From: QPIN01 sp965224575
Lineage (GTDB): Bacteria; Pseudomonadota; Gammaproteobacteria; Methylococcales; Methylomonadaceae
Length of the DNA stretch: 64,000 bases
Reading direction: 5' to 3'
NCBI GenBank assembly: GCA_965224575.1
Contig: CBDCZQ010000006.1
Span: 124,001 to 188,000 of the forward strand
Part shown: piece after piece, positions 16,654 through 24,904 of the stretch
Layout: each line of letters begins with the position of its first letter
Numbering within the stretch: the stretch's first letter is position 1
The notes under the pieces: generated by a model
Told to the model about the DNA's origin: nothing
Databases searched by the model: none
What the model saw: only the letters and a program-made list of their open reading frames with translations
Position numbers and translations under genes: made by a program

Positions 16654-17820
16654 ATGGCAGGTCGTAATCACTTATTCATTCCTGGTCCAACCAATACACC
16701 ACACGAAATTCTAAGTGCAATGCATGTCCCCATGGAAGACCATCGATCTCCCATTTTTCCTAAGTTACTCAAACCAGTATTAGAAGACTTGAAAAAAGTT
16801 TTCAGGACAGAGACTGGACAAGCCTTTATCTTTCCTGCAACAGGAACAGCAGGCTGGGAAGTCGCTTTAACCAATACATTAAACCCTGGTGATAAAGTAT
16901 TAATTTATCGGTTTGGTCAATTCAGCCATCTATGGATGAATATGGCTCAACGTTTAGGGCTAGATGTGGAGATGCACGAAGTAGAATGGGGAAAAGGTAT
17001 CCCTTTAGATGTTTTGGAAGCACGATTAAAAAAAGACAGTAACCACGAAATTAAAGCGGTGTTAGCTACACATAATGAAACATCGACAGGGGTTACTAGC
17101 GATATAGCTGGAATTCGTAAAGCAATGGATTCTTCCAGTCATCCTGCCTTATTATTTGTTGATGGGGTAAGTTCTATCGCTAGCATTGAATTTCGTATGG
17201 AAGACTGGGGTGTAGATGGAGCAATTAGTGGTTCACAAAAAGGCTTTATGCTTCCTGCAGGTTTAGCCGTGCTTGCCTTTAGCCAAAAAGCACTAAAACT
17301 GACAGAAACAGCCACTTTCCCTCGCTGTTTTTTAGACCTTAAAGATCAAATGGCTCAGAATGCGTTGGGTTACACCCCTTATACAGCTGCGACACCTATG
17401 ATCTACGGTTTACGTAAATCATTGGAACTTTTATTAGAAGAAGGGATGGAAAATGTTTACGCTCGTCACTTCCGTTTAGCTGAAGGTGTACGTAAAGCCA
17501 TTGCAGCTTGGGGATTAAAGTTATGTGCTCAACCAGGTTTTGAATCTGATACTGTTTCAGCAATTGTGGTACCAGAAGGAAAAGATGCCAAAGATGTGAT
17601 CAGCACCGCTTTTACCAAATACAACATCTCTTTGGGCGCAGGCTTAACCGAAGTTGCAGGTAAAGTCTTCCGCATCGGGCATATAGGTGACATGAATGAT
17701 GTCTCTTTATTAGGATGTATTGCCGGTGTTGAAATGGCAATGCTAGATAATGGTTTTGATATTAATCCTGGCAGTGGGGTTGCCGCAGCTATTGAATATT
17801 ATCGTTCAACAGCGAAATAA
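16654..17820 (+). CDS. sgaA: Serine-glyoxylate aminotransferase
   Basis: 388 residues, class V PLP aminotransferase. It has the N-terminal FIPGPTNTPHEIL, FPATGTAGWEVA (phosphate binding), ATHNETSTGV, FVDGVSSI and the PLP lysine K196 in SGSQKGFML. It transfers the amino group of serine to glyoxylate, giving hydroxypyruvate and glycine, the entry reaction of the serine cycle. The glyoxylate comes from malyl-CoA lyase (mcl at 11977-12930). The gene stands alone on the plus strand with a TTAA-ended element upstream and a hairpin after the stop. Confidence 0.93.
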   Translation: MAGRNHLFIPGPTNTPHEILSAMHVPMEDHRSPIFPKLLKPVLEDLKKVFRTETGQAFIFPATGTAGWEVALTNTLNPGDKVLIYRFGQFSHLWMNMAQRLGLDVEMHEVEWGKGIPLDVLEARLKKDSNHEIKAVLATHNETSTGVTSDIAGIRKAMDSSSHPALLFVDGVSSIASIEFRMEDWGVDGAISGSQKGFMLPAGLAVLAFSQKALKLTETATFPRCFLDLKDQMAQNALGYTPYTAATPMIYGLRKSLELLLEEGMENVYARHFRLAEGVRKAIAAWGLKLCAQPGFESDTVSAIVVPEGKDAKDVISTAFTKYNISLGAGLTEVAGKVFRIGHIGDMNDVSLLGCIAGVEMAMLDNGFDINPGSGVAAAIEYYRSTAK

Positions 17821-17833
17821 CAAAAATTGGCTC

Positions 17834-17872
17834 AAGGTGAAAGGGAATAAAACTTCTTACTCTTTTCACCTT
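17834..17872 (+). terminator. Probable rho-independent-like terminator of sgaA
   Basis: AAGGTGAAAG (17834-17843) pairs with CTTTTCACCTT (17862-17872), a stem of 9-10 bp starting 14 bp after the sgaA stop. It is followed by a pyrimidine-rich run (ATCTCCCTTCCTTT) rather than a pure T tract, so efficiency is uncertain. Confidence 0.5.
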
Positions 17873-18409
17873 ATCTCCCTTCCTTTAGTAAAATTAATAA
17901 TGAGCAAACCCAAAGTCTTTACCACTCGTAAGTAACCAGCCGAGGGGAAACTCACAGTACGCTTTAAACGCGACTTTAAAAAAATGACGATGTTTTACGA
18001 AAGTTGAACGAAGAATAGTTTGTACTAGAAAACTTGAGTGACTACGTTTTTAGGTTTAACCGCAAATAAATTAAAACAGGCACTTCAACAATACAATGAA
18101 TTTTCGTCATATAGTATACAATTCTTTATTCACTGTAGTAAATATTTTAAAAATAATACAAAGTTCTTGGGGTTTTGTATTGACTACACCCATATTGAAG
18201 TTGAAAAAAACTAATCCTAACCCGCGATTTTTTGAAAAGGAACCAGATATAATATAGTAGGCCTTCTGAATTTAAGCAGTGCAACCTACATAAACTTAGA
18301 ACTAGGGAAGAAATCAAGCAAACAGTGAACAGAGAGAGCCATGACCGGCAACCCCTCGGTTTCCCCAGGGACTGCCTATCAATGTTTCAGAATAAAAAAG
18401 TGGAATCTA
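17873..18409. other. 537-bp intergenic region with no convincing gene
   Basis: Contains one short GTG-started frame (18038-18214, 58 codons) of unknown character and no good ribosome site. A compact GC-rich hairpin also lies here (GGCA at 18347-18350 with TGCC at 18373-18376, inner CCCT/AGGG). The hairpin lies about 35 bp beyond the stop of the minus-strand PEP-CTERM gene and has no T tract. Nothing else is recognised. Confidence 0.4.
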
Positions 18410-19210
18410 CTAAGCCGCTACTAATTTTGAATTACCTTGTTTTCTTGCTAAAGGTAGAAATCCAATAAGACCACTTATAAACAACCAAACTGCTGCAGGA
18501 AGGGGAACTGCACTAGGTGTTGTTGGACCTGTTGGGCCAGGAGTTCCTATTTCTCTTAAAAGTTTGGTTTTGACTGCTCCACTAAAATCAGAGAAGGTAG
18601 CGGCTGCAATTAGAAAGCTACCAGCACCACCTATTATATTATTAGTATAATAATCAGCAACTGATTGTGACCCCCCAATAACTAATCCATTAATAGTATC
18701 AATCTGATTAGCTAAAGCATAGTCTCGACCTGCAGTTCCACCAGACCCTGTCCCATCTCCAGAAACATCTATTACTGACCGATTTGAAGTAAATCCATTT
18801 GTTGCAAATAAATCGGTTCCATACTGTAATGCAGGCTGAGGACTAGTACCCCCACGGAAAGCACGACCAGCATTCTCTAAAAGAGAACCAAAAGCCATAG
18901 AAGAGGCCGCACTATCAATTTGAGTCCAGCCTATAACTTCCGCCTGGCTGCTTGAACTAGACCACTGCACTAAATTTATGGCTATGCTGCCAACACCATT
19001 ATTGCCCAAAATTGCATCAATAACAGCTGAATCCTTAAATGCTGCTCCATAACCATCCATTTGTAGATCATATTCAGAACTACTGACACTACCTGATACA
19101 TCTACTAAAAGAGACAACTGAAGATCTACAGTTGCCGCTTTTAAAGAGGTCGAGAAAACCCCCAGCATAACAACCATGCTAGCAGCTATAATTCTATATT
19201 GTTTTTTCAT
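18410..19210 (-). CDS. DUF1194/vWA-like exported protein with PEP-CTERM sorting signal
   Basis: 266 residues from the ATG at 19210, which has a GGAG nine bases upstream. An earlier TTG start is not needed. A signal peptide (about 1-25) precedes a von Willebrand A-like domain with the MIDAS motif LLVDVSGSVS and a second acidic motif VIDVSGDGTGSGG. The C-terminus carries VPLPAAVWLFISGLIGF followed by LARK, the PEP-CTERM variant recognised by exosortase, which anchors and processes proteins at the cell envelope. No exosortase gene is in the window. The role is probably a surface or matrix protein (inference). It is monocistronic. Confidence 0.85.
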   Translation of the reverse strand: MKKQYRIIAASMVVMLGVFSTSLKAATVDLQLSLLVDVSGSVSSSEYDLQMDGYGAAFKDSAVIDAILGNNGVGSIAINLVQWSSSSSQAEVIGWTQIDSAASSMAFGSLLENAGRAFRGGTSPQPALQYGTDLFATNGFTSNRSVIDVSGDGTGSGGTAGRDYALANQIDTINGLVIGGSQSVADYYTNNIIGGAGSFLIAAATFSDFSGAVKTKLLREIGTPGPTGPTTPSAVPLPAAVWLFISGLIGFLPLARKQGNSKLVAA

Positions 19211-19792
19211 TATTATATTCTCCAAATATTATTATTATTAATAACTTAACTTTAAGTACTTAACCAAAAACGCTATACGACTTTATAAAAACCTACTCAT
19301 ATAACTTGATATTAACAAAAGCATTGAATATTAATACAAATAACCTTAAAGTAGGTTGGCTAACTCTATCAATTAAATTTGAATCTGTAAATTAAATTTT
19401 CACTCCATTCAAAATACGAATGAGCATATAATTTTAAACAATTGATAATATAGTCTATTAGTCAAGCATGGTGTGAATTATTTGTGTAATAAAATGTCAC
19501 TTACCTGCTATAGAAAACTAAAAAAATAACTAATTCAGAAACCAGTTGATGCTGTTTCACATCAGCAACCTAAAAAAGTACCATTGCTTTTAAAGGTTTT
19601 TTTATTAAACATTCGAAACCTACAAAGTATCAATGCCTTGGGATCGAAAAAAGTGCTTAAAGATGAGTTAATCGTTTCTTATCCATATTTCATCTACTCT
19701 CAATAATAGCTCTTCATTTTCATAAAAAATTGCTCTATCGAATACTTGAAAACGTTTCAGAATACTTTTAGGTTTTCACATCCTTAGAAAAA
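19211..19792. other. 582-bp AT-rich intergenic region
   Basis: Lies between the PEP-CTERM gene's start and the 3' end of the aryl-polyene operon, so it holds the promoter of the former and the terminator of the latter. A hairpin is visible at about 19569-19598 (AACCTAAAAAAG with CTTTTAAAGGTT), flanked by T-rich sequence on the plus strand. No gene is seen. Confidence 0.4.
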
Positions 19793-21334
19793 TTAACTTA
19801 TCTGAACCAAACGCCAAAAATCAGACTGCTTATTAATTTCTAAAATTTTCTGTGCTGTTTTAATTCCAGAAACACTAACGCCATAAACACCTCCACCAGG
19901 TGAAGTCCAATGTCCTGAAAAGTAAAGTCCTTTTATCGGAGATTTGTTTTGGGTTCTTGCTGGCCCGACCTGGCTTGGCAAAACATCCCATCCATATGCT
20001 GATCCTTGATAATTTTGGGTGTACCGCTGCATTGTTTTGGGCGACCCACCTTCTATATATAACAAATGATTTCCCAGATCAGGGATAATTTCCCCTGCCA
20101 TTTTTAACAAAATTTGCATATATTTTGGTTTTGCTTGCTTCCATGATTCAACTACATCGTATGGTAGTAATGTAGTAAGCATTAATATATGCTCTTCTTC
20201 TGGAGCCAAGCCTGGGTCTACCAAGGTTGGTGCTGTAATGCTAAGCCATGATATATCACCTTGTTGAGTTTTCAAAAAATTCTCATCATGATTATAGTCA
20301 TGGTAATAAAATGATTCATGACTAATATCCATGGTAGTTAAATCTAAATCTGTCGCAATATATACGACAAAAATGGACAGCGAATGCTGCATTTTTTTTA
20401 GTCGCTGTAGATAACGAGTAGGGAAATATTGTTCACCAACCATTTGATAGATTGTTTGCCGAAGGTCAGCATTAGAAATAACAACAGGTGAATCTATTCG
20501 TTTATTGTTAACAATAATACCTGCTACCTGCTCATTTTCTATAATAATTTTTTCTACCGATGATTTGTATTTAATTTCTCCATTATTTTGCTGTATCCCT
20601 TTAACTAGGGTATTTGCTAATTTTTGAAAACCACCTTTACAATAGTAAGATCCATCCACCATATAACCGATGAGCATGGTACTCCAATAAACAAAGGATA
20701 CTTGTGAGGGAGGCAGCCCTAGATAAGGCCAGTTACTAGCAAACACACCAAGTAATTTTGGATCTTTTATAAACTGATTGGCAACTTCTGCTAAAGTAGA
20801 CTTTCTATATTTAAACAAAGCAGGCATTAATTTCTGTGCTTGTTCTATATTAACGTCCACCATTAGTTCATCAGCTGTGGTTATTTCTTCAGCTAATTGT
20901 AAACACAATTCAGTTAGTAATTTTAACCCTTCTCGTTCATCAGGAAACTGTTCAGCTAATACATTAACGAAATGTTCAATCGTCTGAGGTAATCCTATAC
21001 TAAGCCCTGGGTATATTGCATGGCTAAAAGGATTGATATTAATAAATTCAACTTCATCAAGCAACTCTAAAGCTTGCAAAGTTTTATAAATAACCTGCCC
21101 CCCAGAATAACCTTGTTCACCACAACCACTGATTAAATGAACACCTGAATCAAATTGGTATTTCTTTCTCTTAAATCCATGTGCATATCCACCTGGGCGG
21201 TCATGTGCTTCTAGTACTAAGACTGATTTTCCTGCTTTTGCCAATAATGCAGCAGCTGTTAATCCCCCCATTCCACTACCAATAACAATAACATCATATT
21301 GTTTCACGGTTTGGTAAGCCCCAGTTTTTCCCAT
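19793..21334 (-). CDS. FAD-dependent oxidoreductase of the phytoene desaturase/CrtISO type
   Basis: 513 residues. The N-terminal dinucleotide-binding motif is DVIVIGSGMGGLTAAALL, followed by VLVLEAHDRPGG. The C-terminal FAD motif region is GLYFSGHWTSPGGGVYGV. The overall architecture matches carotenoid isomerase/desaturase-like flavoproteins. It is the last gene of the aryl-polyene operon and overlaps the thioesterase gene by 31 bp. In such clusters an oxidoreductase of this type may modify the polyene chain or head group; the exact reaction is not known from sequence. It could also be confused with carotenoid enzymes, but the coupling to the operon argues for polyene metabolism. Confidence 0.82.
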   Translation of the reverse strand: MGKTGAYQTVKQYDVIVIGSGMGGLTAAALLAKAGKSVLVLEAHDRPGGYAHGFKRKKYQFDSGVHLISGCGEQGYSGGQVIYKTLQALELLDEVEFININPFSHAIYPGLSIGLPQTIEHFVNVLAEQFPDEREGLKLLTELCLQLAEEITTADELMVDVNIEQAQKLMPALFKYRKSTLAEVANQFIKDPKLLGVFASNWPYLGLPPSQVSFVYWSTMLIGYMVDGSYYCKGGFQKLANTLVKGIQQNNGEIKYKSSVEKIIIENEQVAGIIVNNKRIDSPVVISNADLRQTIYQMVGEQYFPTRYLQRLKKMQHSLSIFVVYIATDLDLTTMDISHESFYYHDYNHDENFLKTQQGDISWLSITAPTLVDPGLAPEEEHILMLTTLLPYDVVESWKQAKPKYMQILLKMAGEIIPDLGNHLLYIEGGSPKTMQRYTQNYQGSAYGWDVLPSQVGPARTQNKSPIKGLYFSGHWTSPGGGVYGVSVSGIKTAQKILEINKQSDFWRLVQIS

Positions 21335-21726
21335 AAAATTGTAGGTGAGTCATAACACATTTCCTCAGTTGCCATATCGACAGCAACTTGACAGGTATAG
21401 CCTCGTACTAAGCGATTTCCTGTTTCCTTATCTACAATCTGGTAATTCATTTTCAAGCGATTTTCCCACTCTACAATGCCCGCATGAATAATAATTTTTT
21501 GTCCAAACCTGGCTGATTTTGCGTAACGAATGCGTACATCAATGATTGGCCAGGTATAACCAGATTCACGCATTTTCATATATCCATAGTCAATCTTATC
21601 CAACAAAACACAGCGGGCAATTTCAAAATATTTCAGATAATGACCATGCCAGACAATTTCCATTAAATCCACATCAAAAAACGGTACATCAACTTCTACT
21701 TCACAAATCACAACAGCTTTAGTCAT
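21304..21726 (-). CDS. Hot-dog acyl-ACP/acyl-CoA thioesterase of the aryl-polyene operon
   Basis: 140 residues, 4-hydroxybenzoyl-CoA thioesterase-like fold. The motif DVDLMEIVWHGHYLKYFE contains the conserved Asp and the WHGxYL(K/R)YFE signature. Similar small thioesterases (ApeK-type) occur in aryl-polyene clusters and probably edit or release chains. It overlaps the ammonia-lyase gene by 8 bp and the oxidoreductase gene by 31 bp. Confidence 0.82.
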   Translation of the reverse strand: MTKAVVICEVEVDVPFFDVDLMEIVWHGHYLKYFEIARCVLLDKIDYGYMKMRESGYTWPIIDVRIRYAKSARFGQKIIIHAGIVEWENRLKMNYQIVDKETGNRLVRGYTCQVAVDMATEEMCYDSPTILWEKLGLTKP

Positions 21727-23248
21727 ATAAGCTCCAGTGACGTTTTCTAATCAACTGAATACACAACCTCAATTCCTGTTCCATTGCCCTATCAGTTTCT
21801 AAAAAATTAATTTTATCTCTAACTTGTTTAATTGTTTTTTGTAAATTTGGGCTTAATATTTCTTGTTGCCCCCGTAACTCGACGCCTTGAACAACTGCAA
21901 TCAAAGTAGCAGCAGCAACTTGCTCAGTTAATTCCAAAATCCGCACACAATCTCTGGCGGCAATAGTACCCATACTAACCTTATCCTGATTATGGCATTC
22001 GGTTGAACGAGAAAATACACTGGCCGGCATCGTATTTTTTAAAGCTTCTGCGGTCCAGGCAGAAACTGCTATCTGAATAGCTTTAAAACCATGATTTAAC
22101 ATGGCCTGATCCTTTTTTGCACCGGATAAATTAGCCGGTAACCCATGGTTAAATTTGGTATCCATTAATTGCGCCATTTGTCGGTCCATTAAATCTGCTA
22201 AATTGGCTACAGCTATTTTCATACTGTCCATGGCAAAAGCGATATGCCCTCCATAAAAATGTCCACCATGCAAAACATGCTCACCTTCGGCATCTATAAT
22301 TGGATTATCGTTAGCACTATTTAACTCATTTTCTATAAACTGCCTAAACCAAGGTAATGTATCTTCCATCACACCAATGACATGAGGAGCACACCGTAAA
22401 GAATAACGATCTTGTAATCGACTATCATTACGAGGTGCTTCTGAAGCTAGTTGCAAATCTTCTCTAATTCGCTTTGCGACTGTTATTTGCCCATTATGTG
22501 GCTTTACTGAAAATAACTTTTCATCAAAATGATAAGCATTTCCTTTTAAGGCGATTGAAGCTAAACTAGTAATACGTGTGCATAACCGAGATAAATACTC
22601 GGCTCTCTGAAAGGCTAAACATGCAACGGCTGTCATTACAGCGGTTCCATTCATAATCGCTAAACCTTCTTTTGGCTTTAAGGTGAGTGGCACGATATTT
22701 AACTGACTAAAAACTTCTTCAGTCAACTGTTTTTTATTCTGATAAAAGACGTCTCTTTCTCCTGCTAAAGCAGCAGCTAAATAGGATAATGGGGTTAAAT
22801 CACCACTGGCACCGACTGATCCTTCTTCTGGGATTAATGGCAAAATATCTTGTTGAAGTAGAAGAGTAATTTGTTGTAATAATTGATAACGTACGCCGGA
22901 AAAGCCTTGAGCTAAACTGTTTAATCGAACAACTAAAATCGCTCTGGTTTGTTGATTATCAAAATGCTTTCCCAGTCCACAACCATGAAAAGTATAGAGA
23001 TGTTTAGGTAAATCATCTACATTTTTCAATGGAATTGAGGTAGTACAAGAGTCGCCATATCCTGTGGTTACTCCATAAACACAACCCTCCTCTTGTAACA
23101 ACTTATCAATAAACTCGGCACCTTTATCAATTCGCTTAATAAAATCTGTATTATTGCTTAACTGAATTGATTGATTTTGCTCCGCAAGAGCACAAACCTC
23201 TTCAATAGTCAGAGCTCGCCCATTGATGACAATAGCCTGTTTATTCAT
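21719..23248 (-). CDS. Aromatic amino-acid ammonia-lyase (HAL/TAL family)
   Basis: 509 residues from the ATG at 23248, which has AGG six bases upstream; a start seven codons earlier overlaps more of the upstream gene. The MIO-forming triad A147-S148-G149 lies in GSVGASGDLTPLSYLAA, and YGVTTGYGDS is the N-terminal signature. In the substrate-selectivity position, HAL has SH, TAL has HL and PAL has FL; this protein has F87-H88 (LYTFHGCG), so the substrate cannot be read off directly. In aryl-polyene clusters such lyases supply the cinnamate/coumarate-type aromatic starter. It probably deaminates tyrosine or phenylalanine (inference). Confidence 0.87.
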   Translation of the reverse strand: MNKQAIVINGRALTIEEVCALAEQNQSIQLSNNTDFIKRIDKGAEFIDKLLQEEGCVYGVTTGYGDSCTTSIPLKNVDDLPKHLYTFHGCGLGKHFDNQQTRAILVVRLNSLAQGFSGVRYQLLQQITLLLQQDILPLIPEEGSVGASGDLTPLSYLAAALAGERDVFYQNKKQLTEEVFSQLNIVPLTLKPKEGLAIMNGTAVMTAVACLAFQRAEYLSRLCTRITSLASIALKGNAYHFDEKLFSVKPHNGQITVAKRIREDLQLASEAPRNDSRLQDRYSLRCAPHVIGVMEDTLPWFRQFIENELNSANDNPIIDAEGEHVLHGGHFYGGHIAFAMDSMKIAVANLADLMDRQMAQLMDTKFNHGLPANLSGAKKDQAMLNHGFKAIQIAVSAWTAEALKNTMPASVFSRSTECHNQDKVSMGTIAARDCVRILELTEQVAAATLIAVVQGVELRGQQEILSPNLQKTIKQVRDKINFLETDRAMEQELRLCIQLIRKRHWSLYD

Positions 23249-24173
23249 CTTCAACCTGCCAAAAATCATAAAAATTAAACCATTGCATGGGTGCTGTTAA
23301 ACAATAACTCTGTAATCTACTCGCATAGTCTTCTACATACTGTTGGATTGCAGCAGTCCGCTCTTTTCTTGAAAACGTTATTCCATCACTAAAGTGATCA
23401 AAATAAATAGTATATTTATCCTGTTGCTTCAAACAAAACATGGTATACACTGGACATTTTAGCAATAAAGCGATAATAAATGGGCCTTGAGGAAAGGAAG
23501 CCATTTGTCCTAAAAATTTAGCTTGTGCTGTTCGTCCCTGCCCTTGACCAACTACTGGCGTTCTATCAGCAGCGATAATAACTATTTCCCCTGCTTCTAT
23601 TTTATCTTGCAATACCATAGCTGTTGCAGCATTGACACTGGTTACTTGTATTAGGTTTACTTTGCCAGAGTCAGCATATTTATTCAGCAAAGAATTAAAT
23701 TTTTCCGTATGTTTAGTATGAACCAACACATTGATGATAACTTTATTCCTTAATTTTGCAATAACCTGACAAATTTCTAAATTACCTAAGTGAGATCCAA
23801 GTAATAAAACACCCTGACCTTTGTCAATATGGCTAATGACTGCTTCGCGACCTTTATATTCAACATCTTTTAGGGTTAAGGTACCACTCCAGGCTGCTAA
23901 CTTATCTATTAACGCATTGGCAAAACTAATAAAATGAAAATAGCTACATTTAAGTCCACCATTAATCTGTGAATCATTCAGATAGGTTGATACTTTGTTT
24001 AAATATTGCCGACTTGCTCCTCTTGCCTTACTATTGATTAACCAATAATAACTAACAACCGGGTATAAAAAAAACTGAAGTAGTTTACGTCCAAAAATAA
24101 GATAAATTTTTAACAAAAGATCCATTCCCCAAACAATGCCTCGTTCTTCTATTTGAGCCCAATGCCTTTTCAT
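23241..24173 (-). CDS. LpxL/HtrB-like acyltransferase of the aryl-polyene operon
   Basis: 310 residues of the lysophospholipid/lipid A acyltransferase superfamily. It has an N-terminal membrane-proximal helix (about 25-48), the HxxxxE catalytic motif in GVLLLGSHLGNLEIC and a second conserved block at ADRTPVVGQGQGR. It likely transfers an acyl (possibly aryl-polyene) chain onto a lipid anchor in the inner membrane. It overlaps the glycosyltransferase gene by 4 bp (ATGA). In some clusters the two are fused as one protein; here they are separate. Confidence 0.85.
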   Translation of the reverse strand: MKRHWAQIEERGIVWGMDLLLKIYLIFGRKLLQFFLYPVVSYYWLINSKARGASRQYLNKVSTYLNDSQINGGLKCSYFHFISFANALIDKLAAWSGTLTLKDVEYKGREAVISHIDKGQGVLLLGSHLGNLEICQVIAKLRNKVIINVLVHTKHTEKFNSLLNKYADSGKVNLIQVTSVNAATAMVLQDKIEAGEIVIIAADRTPVVGQGQGRTAQAKFLGQMASFPQGPFIIALLLKCPVYTMFCLKQQDKYTIYFDHFSDGITFSRKERTAAIQQYVEDYASRLQSYCLTAPMQWFNFYDFWQVEDE

Positions 24174-24904
24174 TGAAAATGCCTCAATAGTAATTTAGGA
24201 AAACGGATTAACATACCAAAAAACAATTGTGCATGCTTTTTAGAAATTAACAGGTTGTCTTTAAACATATTAAAATGAGAAACTCCATCTATAGGGTAAT
24301 GCACCTTTGTGGGTAAGTTTATAATATCTACTCCCTGCCAGTACAATCTGACAACCATATCTATATCAAAATCCATCCGTTGACCAATCGACGTTATTTT
24401 TAACAATTCATCAACTGATGCTAAAGGATAGCATCGAAAACCACACATTCCATCTACTATGGAAAATGATAAGGTATTGACCCAAATCCATAAATTAGTA
24501 AATTGTCGCCCATATAATCTTTTTTTTGGCACCGATTGATCAAATATAGGTTGACCTATTATCAACTTTTCTGGTGATTGCTTACTAGCATCCAAAAAAA
24601 GATTAACATCCTCTAATTTATGTTGTCCGTCCGCATCGACTTGAATTGCATAGGTAAACCCTTGATCAATAGCTAATTCAAATCCATCAATAACAGCAGC
24701 ACCTTTACCTCCATTTATTTCTCTTTCGCTTAAGGTTACCCACTCCTTTTCCTGTAATGCTATTTTTTTTAAAATTTTTGAGCATTCCGGCAAACTAGCA
24801 TCATTTATTAAAAAGCAGTGCAATCCAAAGGGTTTTAACCTTTTAACAACAAATTCAATCGCCTCTTGATGATTATAGACAGGAATGATGATACAAGTTT
24901 TCAT
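24170..24904 (-). CDS. Family 2 glycosyltransferase of the aryl-polyene operon
   Basis: 244 residues. GT-A fold: IIIPVYNHQEAI at the N-terminus and the metal-binding DADGQH motif in YAIQVDADGQHKLED, followed by GMCGFRCYP and the acceptor region RMDFDIDMVVRLYWQG. It is dolichyl-phosphate-mannose-synthase-like and probably glycosylates the lipid carrier or polyene head. It overlaps genes on both sides by 4 bp. Confidence 0.87.
   Translation of the reverse strand: MKTCIIIPVYNHQEAIEFVVKRLKPFGLHCFLINDASLPECSKILKKIALQEKEWVTLSEREINGGKGAAVIDGFELAIDQGFTYAIQVDADGQHKLEDVNLFLDASKQSPEKLIIGQPIFDQSVPKKRLYGRQFTNLWIWVNTLSFSIVDGMCGFRCYPLASVDELLKITSIGQRMDFDIDMVVRLYWQGVDIINLPTKVHYPIDGVSHFNMFKDNLLISKKHAQLFFGMLIRFPKLLLRHFQ

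Noticed and set aside
18038..18214. 58-codon GTG-started frame between sgaA and the PEP-CTERM gene
   Set aside because: No ribosome-binding site and no recognised motif; base composition as in the surrounding intergenic DNA.
18347..18376. GC-rich hairpin considered as a c-di-GMP (GEMM) or other riboswitch
   Set aside because: GGCAACCC..GGGACTGCC looks superficially like part of a GEMM aptamer, but the GNRA loop and the second helix are missing, and it lies downstream rather than upstream of a gene.
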